Part shown: one piece after another, positions 23,006-34,955 of the stretch
Layout: every line of letters begins with the position of its first letter
How positions within the stretch are numbered: the first letter of the stretch is position 1
Source: Nyssa sinensis
Lineage: Eukaryota; Streptophyta; Magnoliopsida; Cornales; Nyssaceae
Direction of reading: 5' to 3'
Assembly (NCBI GenBank): GCA_008638375.1
Contig: CM018032.1
Span: 33,358,751-33,422,750 of the forward strand
DNA length: 64,000 nt
Translations under genes and position numbers: made by a program
Notes under the pieces: generated by a model
The model's input: only the letters and a program-made list of their open reading frames with translations
Databases searched by the model: none
Told to the model about the DNA's origin: nothing

Positions 23006-24267
23006 AAGGGAACAATTAGATAGAGAATTGCCAATGTTTTATGAAAATAACCTCTTAATTGGGAACACTATTGGTTAAAGAAAATTTTATATTTCTATGC
23101 TAAGAACGGTATAATTATAGTTACATGATAAGTGATATAGTGAGAGAGAAATATGAATGTCTTAGAAGATACTTAAGAAATAAAATATTATTAGTACTAC
23201 TCTCGTGTTACTAGAGAGCAAAATATTTGGGGAGATTCAAGAGGAACTTCTATGGGGTTAATGATAGAACTTTGACCTAAAAGAATATTTGAAACTGTTT
23301 TATGAAAAGTACTTTATGAGGATAATTCGTGATCAATAGACATGTGAGTTAGTTCATTCATTTTACTTGATATAGTAATGTGTTTAGTGATGTTCTTCTA
23401 GTTAATCATGTGATGTACATTTTGGAGGTATCGTCTTATAATTTGGAGATTTGTGATATCCATGGTATGAGTTAGGAGCAACTTCGAAAAGTGACTAATG
23501 TTTTGAATATTACTTACTTGGAAAAGGGATACAAGTGTTTAATAAAATTTCTCTTAATATAATGTATTATCATAAAGTGCTTAGATCTTGTCAATTGAAA
23601 TAGAAAACAAGTTTTATAGACATTACATCGATTATATACAATTGAGTGACATCATTATAAGAATAAAGTTTTCATAGTCAAAAGGTTGATTTTTGATCTA
23701 AGTATCATTAGTTTAAGTGATGATCCATGGACGAGTTTCAAAATAATTTGGCTTTAGATGAATGAATATTTACTTATACTTTGGATGACACAATATTTTA
23801 GTAATATTATCAAATTTTCTAACTCTTTGTTTAAAGTCACATTTAAAAAAATTATTGTTCCATTTGCCAATGAGATTTTATAATATTTTCTTTTGTTCAA
23901 AAATAATTAATTTTTATATAACAAGAATAAATATAATATATATATATATAGAAAACAACGTAAAAAAGTACATTAATACTAAAAAAAATGTCTTATTTAG
24001 AGTTGTCACTTTATCACTTTAGGCCTCCAATTGTATAGAGTCGACCATGTGTAATGCATCAAATGCATATTGGAAATCATCTTAGGTTGCACATTTCTTG
24101 AGACTTGTACTTGATAAAGATTGGCTTGGATCTTTTTCACAACGAGCTTAATTCACATGAGTCACCTAGATTCTACAAATACTAGGCCAAAAAAGTAAAA
24201 CTTTTTGAAAAAAAATTATTAACATAAAAATTAAATAATCTTCTTCACAGTGCTCGATAAATTAAAA
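23006..24267. other. AT-rich spacer, nothing recognised
   Basis: No ORF above background on either strand. A (TA)n tract lies near 23937-23951. The region may be old repeat DNA, but no terminal or coding signature is visible. Confidence 0.4.
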
Positions 24268-24807
24268 TTTTTTTTTTTTTGTGTAAACAAACAAGTTATT
24301 CAAAGACCACAAAAACAATTACAACACAAGAACACAACAAGAAAACAAACAACAAACCGAAACAATAGCCAAACACCAACATCAAATTTATAAGCTCTAA
24401 GGAAAATTCTATCCGGAATACCAAAACTCGTGCATAGCTCCCAGTTCCCATAATACCTCTTGACTCCTTTCCAAGAGCTAACAAAATAGCCTAACATAGA
24501 AAAAATTGAGTTAATGATAGATTCTACTACTATTGATTTCCCTTGCATAACCTTCTTGTTTTGAGCTTGCCAAATGAGATAAACTGTAATGGAGAGACAT
24601 AGCTTCAAAAGGGAGCAATGAAAGGAGGCTCCTCCTACATTCTGAAAGAACCCTTCCACTTCTTGTTGCTAACACAAAACAGGTTTGTCTCTTGATAAAA
24701 GGTTCAGGATATGGGCCCAAATTCTCTTAAACAAAGGGCACATAAAAAACAAATGATCTATATCTTCCTCTTACTGATTGAACAAAGCATAGTTAGGATA
24801 CATTCAT
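24268..24807 (-). pseudogene. LINE (non-LTR retrotransposon) 3' part with poly(A) end
   Basis: On the minus strand the segment encodes, with stops and shifts, the C-terminal zinc-binding region of plant LINE reverse transcriptases: a DHLFF-like stretch near 24745, then QNVGGASFH and YLIWQAQNKKV (24659-24560). It ends in a poly(A) tract (plus strand T-run 24268-24280), as expected for a LINE 3' end. It is cut at 24807 by element C, and the reading continues at 30776-31080. Confidence 0.8.
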
Positions 24808-25984
24808 TGTCACATCCCGAACCCCACCCTACGCGGATGTCGAGGACGTGATGCCAGTCAGCCGCCACGCGACCAACCGAAGGCAATTTCTGAACTTTCC
24901 AGTGAATTGCACTCCGACTGTAGGGTCAGATGCAGCGGAATTTAAAACTTTTTTTTTTGTCAAGGGAATGCAACTCATGTATCCACCGTAGGATATGTAT
25001 CACACAGAGCAAGTTTAAAATCCAACAGCTAACAATTCTAACCTCAGAGCATATCTATAATCCGACATATAACAATAGAGCAGAACTATAATCTCTAGAG
25101 TACCGTTTAAATCCATGAGCCATGTCTATATCTAGTACATATCAGTCAAGTCAGTCGTATTACATCACTCACCTGATTAAACAGATTCAATCCTCAGTAA
25201 TCCAGTCTCCACAGATCAGTGCCATCAGATCCAACAGATATCATTCCTGAAAAATGTTAGGGAATGGGGTGAGCTTCGAAAAGCCCAATGAGTAACACAG
25301 GTTCCCTGTCAAGGGTTTCAAAACCATTTCTTGTTTACAAAGCACAAGGGTAGTTCAGTTGTTTATGAAATAGCAGTTTTATAAATCTACTTTAAATGCA
25401 GTTTTAGTAGAATAAAGCAGGACTGAACTAAACGGAACAACAAATCAGAACAGACGAAACAGTCAATGATGCCAATATCAATGAGAGTATAGGCAATTAA
25501 TTCAAATATCAGAACAGATCAGTACTGGGCGGAACATAACAGGGCATAACAATAATATAACAGTTAGGCACGTAATCAAGCCTACTTATGCCAGACCGCT
25601 CATAATTAGAATGGTACCCAGAGTCAGACACATCATAGCAGAACAAAATCAGATAGACCATAAAATGGAACAAGACAGACCGAACAAAATAATAGTAGGA
25701 CGGGACAAAATCATGCCGCGTACAATACATTATAAAAGTTTGCATTTAAAACATGCATTCAGACAGTATAACTTTTAAAATCGTACAGTGCATCAAAATA
25801 CAGTATCTATGCAGTAACTTATATACCAAGTCAAGAATTCGGACAAATCATAACGGAACTGGTCCATATATCAATCAAGACGGACAGATTATTAACGGAC
25901 GGTACATAACGGGATCAGACGGAACAAAACACCGGTTCGAGTCACAGGCATAATCAAGGACAGAGGCATAACAAAACGGATCAT

Positions 25985-26930
25985 AACGGGACAAAACAGA
26001 GCAATACATCAATCAGAACAAGACATATCGGAACTGAACATGACGGAACGAGACGAAACAATATCAATCAGGACAAGTCATATCGGAACTGAACATGACG
26101 GAAACAAACGAAACAATATCAATCAGGACAAGTCATATCGGAACTGAACATGACGGAACAAAATGAAACAATATCAATCAGGACAAGTCATATCGGAATT
26201 GAACATGACGGAAACAAACGAAACAATATCAATCAGGACAAGTCATATCGGAACTGAATATGACGGAAACAAACGAAACAATATCAATCAGGACAAGTCA
26301 TATCGGAACTGAACATGACGGAACAAAACGAAACAATATCAATCAGGACAAGTCATATCGGAACTGAATATGACGGAACAAAATGAAACGATATCAATCA
26401 GGACAAGTCATATCGGAGCTGAATATGTCGGAACAAAACGGAACAATACATCTATCAGAACAAGACATATCGGAATTGAACAGGACGGAACAAAACGAAA
26501 CAATATCAATCAGGACAAGTTATATCGGAACTGAATATGACGGAACAAAATGAAACAATATCAATCAGGACAAGTCATATCGGAACTGAACATGACGGAA
26601 CAAAATGAAACGATATCAATCAGGACAAGTCATATCGGAACTGAACATGACGGAACAAAACGAAACAATATCAATCAGAACAAGACATATCGGAATTGAA
26701 CAGGACGGAACAAAACGAAACAATATCAATCAGAACAAGACATATCGGAATTGAACAGGACGGAACAAAACGAAACAATATCAATCAGAACAAGACATAT
26801 CGGAACTGAACATGTCGGAACAAAACGGAACAATACATCTATCAGAACAAGACATATCGGAATTGAACAGGACGGAACAAACTGGTACAATATCAATCAG
26901 GACAAGGCATATGCTACTTTAAATATATGC
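25985..26930. repeat. 55-bp minisatellite in element C
   Basis: About 16-17 copies of a 55-bp unit containing 'gacggaacaaaacgaaac' and 'caggacaagtcatatcgg'. A variant unit (atgtcggaacaaaacggaac, then catctatcagaacaagac) appears near 26425 and again near 26812, 387 bp or about seven units apart, suggesting a multi-unit duplication. The unit is not a multiple of three and has no conserved frame. Confidence 0.9.
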
Positions 26931-29900
26931 TTTTTTTAAACAGTATAACGTTCAAAACAGTACTGTGCTTCAAAATACAGTATCTAGACAGAACTTATAC
27001 ACCAATTCAGGAGTCAGGTTTACTCACAAGACGCAACAGTACAGAATAAAACCATGACAGACCATACAACAGAACAAGACAGACCCGAACTGAACAGGAG
27101 AACAGGACAGTGCAAAATCAGGTTACGTGTAATGCAGTATAAAAAGTATGCATTCAGACAGTACAGTATACAAAACAGTACAGTAAATCAAAATACAGTA
27201 ACTAGACGGTGTACTTATACACCAAGTCAGAAGTTCCAGGTTACTCACAAACTGTTACGGTTATCTCCTTGCGCAAACAATCCGATAACCTCCAGATACA
27301 TCAGGCATCTCCATGTATATCCTGAACAATAATCATCAATCATATACAGATCAGCACTCATCCATTCAGGTCTCATTTGTCATCTTAGGTATTTATCGGT
27401 TTACCTAAGATAGCCTAGTAGCCTATCGCCCTCTCATCGGGTTTCATCCGGGGCTATTTTATTCTTAAATTAGGCTCAGCAGTCATCAGGATTATAACCT
27501 AAGTCATTTAGACTTCAATCGTTATCAGTCAGTTACTTCTTCAGCCTTAGGGGCAAAATGGTCATTTTATCATTCTTGCCCCGGACTCTATCATGGTCCT
27601 CAGAATAGCCTTTGCATCTTAACTATAAAGTTGTACGTCTTTTAGACTCCAATCGGTATCAGTTAGGTTCTTATTTTAACCATAGGGGCAAAATGATAAT
27701 TTTGTCATTCTTGCCCCGGACCTTGTCATGGTCCTCAGGATAGTCCATATATTCTATATATAAAGTTCTAGGCCTTTTGGACTTAAATCATTATCAGTTC
27801 AGTACCTATTTATCCTTAGGGGCAGAATGGTAATTTCACCATTCCTGTCCCGGACCCTATCGTGGTCCCCAGAATGTCCCATATATCTTGTATATAATTT
27901 TCTAAGTCCTTTGGACTTCGTTTGGTATCTGTTTTAGATCGTCGGGACACATCGGTCATTTCTCGTTTTACGCGTTGACTGTCTCGGAGTCTTATTTATC
28001 CCTATGATAATTTATCAGATCAGTTTGACCTTTATTTGACCTCTACTTTGCACTTACAGTGCTCAGGGGCATTTTGGTCATTTTACGTTTCGTAAGATTT
28101 TGACTCCGATTCGTCATTTAATCAGGTATACAGTCTTGCCAGTATCCGGGCTCCTACCAGTATCAGTTTCGTCCCAATCGGACTTCATTTAGGCTTCGTA
28201 CAATATCAGGGGTAATTTGGTAATTTCACGTGTCATATTTTTCGGCACGTCAGTTCATAAAATGGACCTCACCATTGGGTCCAGAGTGTTCGACATAATT
28301 AAGTTGGACTATCTGTTATGTTCAATTGACCCTAGGAATTATTAGGGGCAGTACGGTCATTTACACTTTATGTGTCTGTATTTTTCGGGACTTCGGTTCG
28401 TTAAACGGACCTCACCGTTGAGTTCAGAACGCCCGACATAGTCAAAATAGACTGTCTTTTATTTTTATTTGGGTCTGGTGCCATCAGGGGCAGTACAGTA
28501 ATTTATCACTTACAGGTCTGTATTTTTCGGTACTGTATTTCCAAAATCGGACTGTACCATTGAGTCCAGAATGCTTGAAATAGTGAAAATACACTATTTA
28601 TTTAACTTATTTGGACTTCGTTTGACATATTTAATGTCCAGGGGTAAAATTGTAATTTTACCTATTTAATAAAATAATAAAATAATAATTTTATTATTTA
28701 ATTAATTTATTCAGGGCTTAAATGAAAGAGTTTTCCAAAATCTGGGCCACTGTGTAATTACCCAAAACTGTTGGGGTCAAAAACCAATTTACATAATTTA
28801 GGGGTTCAAACCCCTTGGTTTTAGGGTTAAACTGTTGAACCGGTCCAAATTCCTCAAAACCAACCGGTTCACTAGTCCCTCAGAAAACCGGGATAAGATA
28901 TCCCTCTCATCCCTAATTGGCCCTTATCCGTGTTTAGGGCTAAGCCCAAACCAATTTTAATTTATTATTGCCGTAGCCAAACAGCCAGAATTCGATTTTA
29001 AATTTTAAACAGTTAACCCAAAACGGCGCAGTTTCAATAATTCGGTGGCACGCTCGTGGACAGACACGTGTCCGAGTCAGTTCAATGGGTTTGGGCGTGT
29101 TGGACGAGTCGACTCGGTCGACTCGTCGTCTTCTTCACCAACCAGTGTACTGTTGCCCTAATTCCCAGTTCCGGTTTCCTCCATTTTCGTGGAGTTTCAG
29201 GTAGGGTTTTCAACTGCTTTCGGTTCCAATCAGTCCCTGGGTGTCATGCCATCATTTTGGCATCGGTTTGGTGCCTCGAATCTACGGTTGAAGCTCTGTT
29301 TAATCGATTATCATGGGGGGTTTCAGTTCGGCCGTATGGCCTTATTCCTCAACCAAATCGCACACGGTTTGATTCTTTGTGACCGTGTGTCCATGGGGAT
29401 CAATATCCCATTTAGAAATTTCAGTTTAAGGGCCTATTCCAGATTTTGGATTCCATGGCCGAGACCTATAGGTTCGGTTTTGAGGGTCTAAACTCAGGCA
29501 ATGGGGTCGCGGGTCAGTGGTTTTTGAACCCCCTCAGTGTCTAGATCACTTATAAACCATCAAAACTTGGTTTTATGGAGGTCGAATCAGACCTGCAATT
29601 CTTGGTCCATCCATGGTGGACTTAGGTACGGTCAGTGGGTTTTCAAGCCCTGTTGGCCTACTAAATTGACCCTGATGTTTCTAGTGTCAAGAGGGTTTCG
29701 TGCATGCATTTTAAAGGATTCAAAACCATCAAAAATAGCAACAAGTTTTAAACAGAAAATTTAGCAAATTTGAGGTGTTACCTCTGTACAGTGGTTCCCT
29801 TGTTATCTATGGCTCGGATCTGATCCTTGCTTGTTGCCTCAGTCGGTCATGCAATACGCAGTCCCCTCAGTCCCTTCCTCTTGATGCATCTCCCATGGAC

Positions 29901-30281
29901 ATGCATATACACCATGTTTCACACACACGGCTTCTCACAAATGGCTTGGAATCTCTCTCTCTCTCTTAACAGATCAGTTCTCCCCTTATCACCTTCTCTG
30001 TATCAGTATATCAAACAATCCTCCCATTCAGATTTCATACACACATATATCCCATATAGAGCCATGTGTATTTGATTGCTTGATTTGCAATCATTTGGTT
30101 GCATGTAATCTGCTTGGGTGAGAGGTGATTATGGCTGAAGTAGGGTGATGATGGGTTAGGGTGCATAGGGGTGATGCAGAGATGATGTGTTGCATGCTTG
30201 GCTATTGGTCACTTGGGGGGTGGTCTAATCAGGTTTGTGTTTATGTACATTTCTTGGTATATTTGTACACAAAGATAATAG

Positions 30282-30344
30282 TAACCCAGTTGGTAATTTT
30301 TTTGGATGAGGTTCTTTCTACTCAAAGGTCAAGGGTTCAATTCC
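30282..30344 (+). other. tRNA-like module in element C
   Basis: GTAACCCAGTTGGTAA (A-box-like) and GGTTCAATTCC (30334-30344, B-box-like) lie about 40 bases apart. Element B has the same arrangement ending in GGTTCAAGTCC (35300-35310). No full cloverleaf is visible. Confidence 0.35.
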
Positions 30345-30775
30345 CTTGGCCTCCCATTTGGCCATTTTTTCCCTATTTTCGGTTAAGGCCACGTTTGGTT
30401 GCACAGTAATTCAATTTTCAATGTTTGCTTCATAACTTTCATTCCGTAGCTCCTTTTTCGATGCGGTTTCTTCCGAGAGCTTCATAATTCAGTTCGCTTC
30501 AGTGTCAGAGGTTCCATGTCGTTTATTAATCATTCGAGATTTTCGGGGTTAACTAATTCGGATTTCGTTAGTGTTAAAGCAGTGTTATTTCGCCGAATTA
30601 ATCAGTAATTGGGTTCGGGTATTTTACCCTTTTCCTCCAGACATATTTAATTATTTTATCGGTCTATCATGACCGCCGGGATTATGATTAATTCCCTAGA
30701 TCATTCTATAAGCCGGTATTAATTAATAATTAATAACTAATTATTAATTTCGCAAAGTCGGGGTGTTACATTCAT

Positions 30776-31080
30776 GCCCCAAACTTTGAGCCTAACTCTA
30801 GTAGATAAGCATCTTCTGTGAGCCATCCACAAGACAAAGCACATCTACGAATTCTCTTCTTAGGCCAAACAATATTTTACCAATTAACAAGCAAGCCTTG
30901 CTCTCTAATAGCATCCCAAGCAGAGGATAAATTGTACTTCTTTGAGGAAGAGGTTGCCCAAAAAGTAGTGTCAGTAACTACAAGCCTAGGAATAAAATCA
31001 AAGAGAGTAAAGTTTCTTATAATCTGAATACCAAGGAGAGAAATGTTAGGTCATCTCCAAACTCCATTCATGATACAACT
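30776..31080 (-). pseudogene. LINE middle piece between elements C and G
   Basis: The minus strand encodes degenerate LINE zinc-binding-region sequence (the stretch around TTFWATSSSKK, then SAWDAIREQGLLVNW) that joins at 31080 to the piece beginning at 37770 and at 30776 to the piece ending at 24807. The two joins coincide exactly with the target duplications of elements G (CAACT) and C (TTCAT), which explains the split. Confidence 0.8.
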
Positions 31081-32946
31081 TGTAAAACCTGAAAAGTGAA
31101 GGTAAATTTTTCGTTTTGCCGGTAAGACACTATTCATACACTATTTGTTGGTAAAGCACTACACATGCATCATTTAGACATAAGTCATATTTAGAAGCAT
31201 ATTTTGAGTATTCCATAGAAGGTAAATATGCTTAGAATGTTAAAATAAACCTCCTGTGAAAATTTGAGCCTAATCGGAGACAGTTTTAAAAATGGACCAT
31301 AAAGGGCATCCCAGGAGGCTCGGGTGGACCCGGCCAAACCCGCCCGCAGGCGAAAATAAGTTTTTTTAAGAATTTTTATTTAAAATAATTTCAAGAACTT
31401 TGGCTAAAGCAAAATTTCGAATTGAGGCATTTCGGGATGGGTTGTAGTGTAACGGAGTCCGGGACTCATTAAGGGCAAAAGGGTCTTTTCACTCCTTTGC
31501 TCCTTTAGTATAAATACAACCCCTTAGAGATAAAAATCTCATAAATTGGTTTGAGAAGAAGCAGAAGTCGTGCATGGAGAGAAAAGTGAAGAAAAACCTA
31601 GGGTTTTCCAAGTTTCAAGCCACCAAAACTTATCTCTAGGCTAGGATTCTCACAAGACTTCCTTCTAAGAAGTTGTTCCCCACATCAAGGGCTACATTCT
31701 CACCAATTAGTTCTACTGCACAGTGAACAAAACTCCCTAAGTAAGGAATAAGGTTAAGTTTAGGAGTGTTTTATATGTTGATTGAGTGATTTATATGTTT
31801 ACTTATTGTTAGAAAGTCACTTAGGATGTAGTTGCTTTGAAAAACCTAGTGTCACATCCCAAAACCCATCCTATACAGATTTAGGGCATGCGACCGGCCA
31901 GTTAGGCACCTATCAGATTTTTTTTCTTTTGAAATTAAAATACCGACGGTAATCCTAACCACAGGCCATTCACTGGTAACTTCCAAGTATAATGCATTCA
32001 ATACATATAAGTTAAGCAGCAGAAATTAACATGGAGAATGCATATTCACTTGACAGAGCAACTAGTTATATCCATAGTTGATATTACAGAATTTGATTAC
32101 AAAATCATGCCAGTACGTTCGGTTTTACAAAAATATCCAAAGTGGGAGGGGATACAAAAATGGAATTAAGTTTGTAAGTCTTCAGATTAATCCCCTAGGT
32201 TCCCAGCTAGCTAATCCTGGCCGCTAGATCTTTCACCTGAAAAATGTTAGGGAATGGGGTGAGCTTCGAAAAGCCCAATGAGTAACACAGGTTCCCTGTT
32301 ATGGGTTTCAAAACCAATTCTTGTTTATAAATCACACGGATGGTTCAGGACATTTTAGAAATAACAGTTCTATAAATCCACTTAAATACAGTTTAGTAAA
32401 ACAGAATCAGACAAGCAGGATGTCAATGTATCAAACAAGAGTATAGATAATGAAATCAAGGAACGGGACAGATTAGTACTGAGCGGAACAGAACGGAAAA
32501 ACAGAATAATGACAATTAAACAATACAGTATACTTATGTCATACCGCTCAAGACTGGAATGGTACCAAGAGTAAAACGCAACAGTACAAAACAGGTTTGG
32601 AACAACTATATGTATATAACAGAACAGAACGGAAAATCCAGACAAAGTAAAATCATTCATTTAAGTATATGCGTTCAAACAGTGTAGTATATATAAGTCG
32701 GTACAGTAAATCAAAATATAGTAACTAGACGGTGTATCTTATACACCAAGTCAGAAGTTCCAAGTTACTCACCTTTAAGTCTCGGAGTGGGGGTTACAGT
32801 CTGTGCCTTCCTCTCTATTTTAAGCCTAAAACAATTGAAAATTCCATCATCTTGTGATCTTAATCTATTCTTAGGATATGTAAGTCTATCTCTGTGATGG
32901 GTTCTATTTATTCAGAATTGGACTAACTCATAGTTGATTATAGATG

Positions 32947-33243
32947 TTACCTTTGAAGCATCTCATTTAGGGTTTCAGTGTTTTCCCTTTCTTCTTCATC
33001 TTTTTCAGCCAACCTTCTTGCGGCTGCCTCTTCCATTAATCGTCCCATTGGGACGATGGGAGTTTTGTAGATAAAAGGTTTAACGGAGACAATCTCAATC
33101 AATTTAGCAATCCTTATCTTCTGGGCAATTACCTTTTGTTGCCACAGCAGGTCTTCCATGAATTCCTGTTGTTTTCTGTCTACTGCCCTTTGAGCTTTGG
33201 TCATGATTGTAAATTCCGTTGGTTTCTTATCCTTTTCATCCAT
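32947..33243 (-). CDS. 98-residue charged, coiled-coil-like ORF inside element B
   Basis: An ATG-initiated ORF on the minus strand, product not recognised. The sequence is rich in Lys, Glu, Arg and Gln (for example KAQRAVDRKQQEFMEDLL and MEEAAARRLAEKDEEEREN) and probably forms helices or coiled coil. The last sense codons, ATGCTTCAAAG|GTAACA, form a good splice donor, so the ORF could be one exon of a longer gene. No similar ORF is seen at the corresponding place in elements A, C or D. It may be a captured host-gene fragment or an element-specific ORF. Expression is unknown. Confidence 0.4.
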   Translation of the reverse strand: MDEKDKKPTEFTIMTKAQRAVDRKQQEFMEDLLWQQKVIAQKIRIAKLIEIVSVKPFIYKTPIVPMGRLMEEAAARRLAEKDEEERENTETLNEMLQR

Positions 33244-33947
33244 GACAGTCTATGTGGGTTTTAACCTAAAACATAATTTAACGTGTCAGGATAAATTCCA
33301 TCTAATTTACTACGTATTTTTTTGTATTTGTTTTCGTAATATGGACATTTCCATTGGGTTCGGAACGTCGAATAAAGTTCAATTTAGACTCTCTCAGCTT
33401 TTATTTGGTTTCGGGTACAACAGGGGTATTTTGGTGATTTTCTCGTGTTGTATTTTTTGGTACTTCATTTGCTAGTACAGACCTCACCATTGAGTCCAGA
33501 GTGCCCAACATAGTCAAAATGGGCTATCTTTCAGTGATTTTGGTCCTAAGTATCATTAGGAGCAGTACAGTTATTTACCATTTACGTGTCTGTGTTTTTT
33601 GGGACTTGGTTTCATAAATCGGACTCCACCGTTGAGTTCGGAATGCCCGAAATAGTAAGAATACACTATTTATTTATTAAATTTGGACTTCGTTTGACCT
33701 ATTAGGGGTAAATTGGTCATTTTTACTTAATTAATAAAACAATTAAATAATTTATTTAATTAATTATTTAATTTCCAAGGGCCTAAATGAACTAAATTTC
33801 CAGAAACTGGGCCACAACATAATTCCCTAGAACTGTTGGGGTCAAACTGAAATTTCCAAAAATATCAAACTGAACCAAAGGGTTTAGTTCACCCTTAAGT
33901 GAACCGGACTGAACCAATCCGATTTTAACCGATCCAAGGCATAATGC

Positions 33948-33966
33948 TGACGTCATGATGACGTCA
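33948..33966. promoter_or_regulatory. double TGACGTCA site in element B
   Basis: TGACGTCA at 33948-33955 and again at 33959-33966, three bases apart, the same geometry as in element A. A candidate bZIP (TGA-factor) binding site. Retention in two diverged elements suggests function, but binding is inferred. Confidence 0.55.
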
Positions 33967-34904
33967 ACGCTAATGTTATAAATTTAAAATTACTTACATT
34001 AAAACGACGTAGTTTCGGTTTAAATGGTTTTAACTGTTTCTCGATTGGGTCGGGGCCCAACCCGAAACCCGGTCCATGACCCGACCTGTACTGTTCATCA
34101 TCCCCATCGTTTAGGGTTACTATAGCCTTAGTTGCAAAAAATTTTCTTCTTTATTTTTGTAGGTTTTTGGCCACGGTTTCTCACTGTTTTTCATTCTAAT
34201 CTACTTCTGGAAGCCACACAAACATTTCAACATCCATTTGAGGCATCAAATTGAGCTCAAAGGGGTTCTGTTCAAAAGAATAGCCGAACTCTATAACTGG
34301 TTCCTAAATGCTCATTTTTGGCCCAATCTTCATGAGGTTTCCTTTGTTGTGATCCTTGCATCATGGGGTTCAAGTCCCCATCCTAAAAATCCAGTTTAAT
34401 CGAGGTTTTGGTGAGGTTGGGTTTTAAACCCGAACCTGTAACTCGTGATTAGAGGGTCGATTCCAAGTCTTTGTGGTCGCGGTCTACAGTTTTTAGGACC
34501 CTTTTGAGGTCTATTTTAAGTTTGTGTTGTCAAGAATGGCTTTCCTAAAGGTCGTTTCAGACCTGCTCTAGCAGAGGTTATCAATGGTGGTTTTATACGG
34601 GTTTTAGTGTTCTAGGTTGTTTCAGTGGTCTAAACTCATGCATTAACCCAAATTTTTACAATCTAACTATCATGCATACAATTATAATCCAAGATATGCC
34701 AAAACAGTAGAGGAAATCCAAAAGAGAAAATCTTGGGTTTTTGGTCTTTACCTTTTACAGTGAATTTCCCTCTCCGTTCGTGGCTCAAGAAGAGACCTCA
34801 GTAGGTTGGCCTTGTCCCAGTCGTGCAGTCCTTAGTTCTCCCTCATTTGCTCCTTCAACGACCACACACAAGCATGCACACACTTGCCTTTCTCTCTAAC
34901 TCAT

Positions 34905-34905
34905 C

Positions 34906-34952
<47 letters not shown>
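34905..34952 (+). repeat. (CT)n(TA)n microsatellite in element B
   Basis: A run of CT repeats passes directly into about 14 TA repeats. CT-rich tracts occur at the equivalent place in elements A, C and D and may mark the transcription start area. Confidence 0.9.

Positions 34953-34955
<3 letters not shown>

Larger units (their letters stand above)
24808..30770. mobile_element. element C: 6.0-kb giant LTR-like element, TSD TTCAT
   Basis: It begins TGTCACATCCCGAACCCCAC and ends GTCGGGGTGTTACA, between perfect 5-bp repeats TTCAT (24803-24807 and 30771-30775). There are no retrotransposon genes. It shares with element B almost identical blocks near its start (for example 'gaaaaatgttagggaatggg' at about 25251) and the repeated 'ggggcaaaatggtcatttta' modules (about 27530-28680). 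It is longer than B mainly because of a 55-bp minisatellite (25985-26930) and extra modules. It interrupts the LINE. A solo giant LTR or a non-autonomous element is inferred. Confidence 0.85.
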
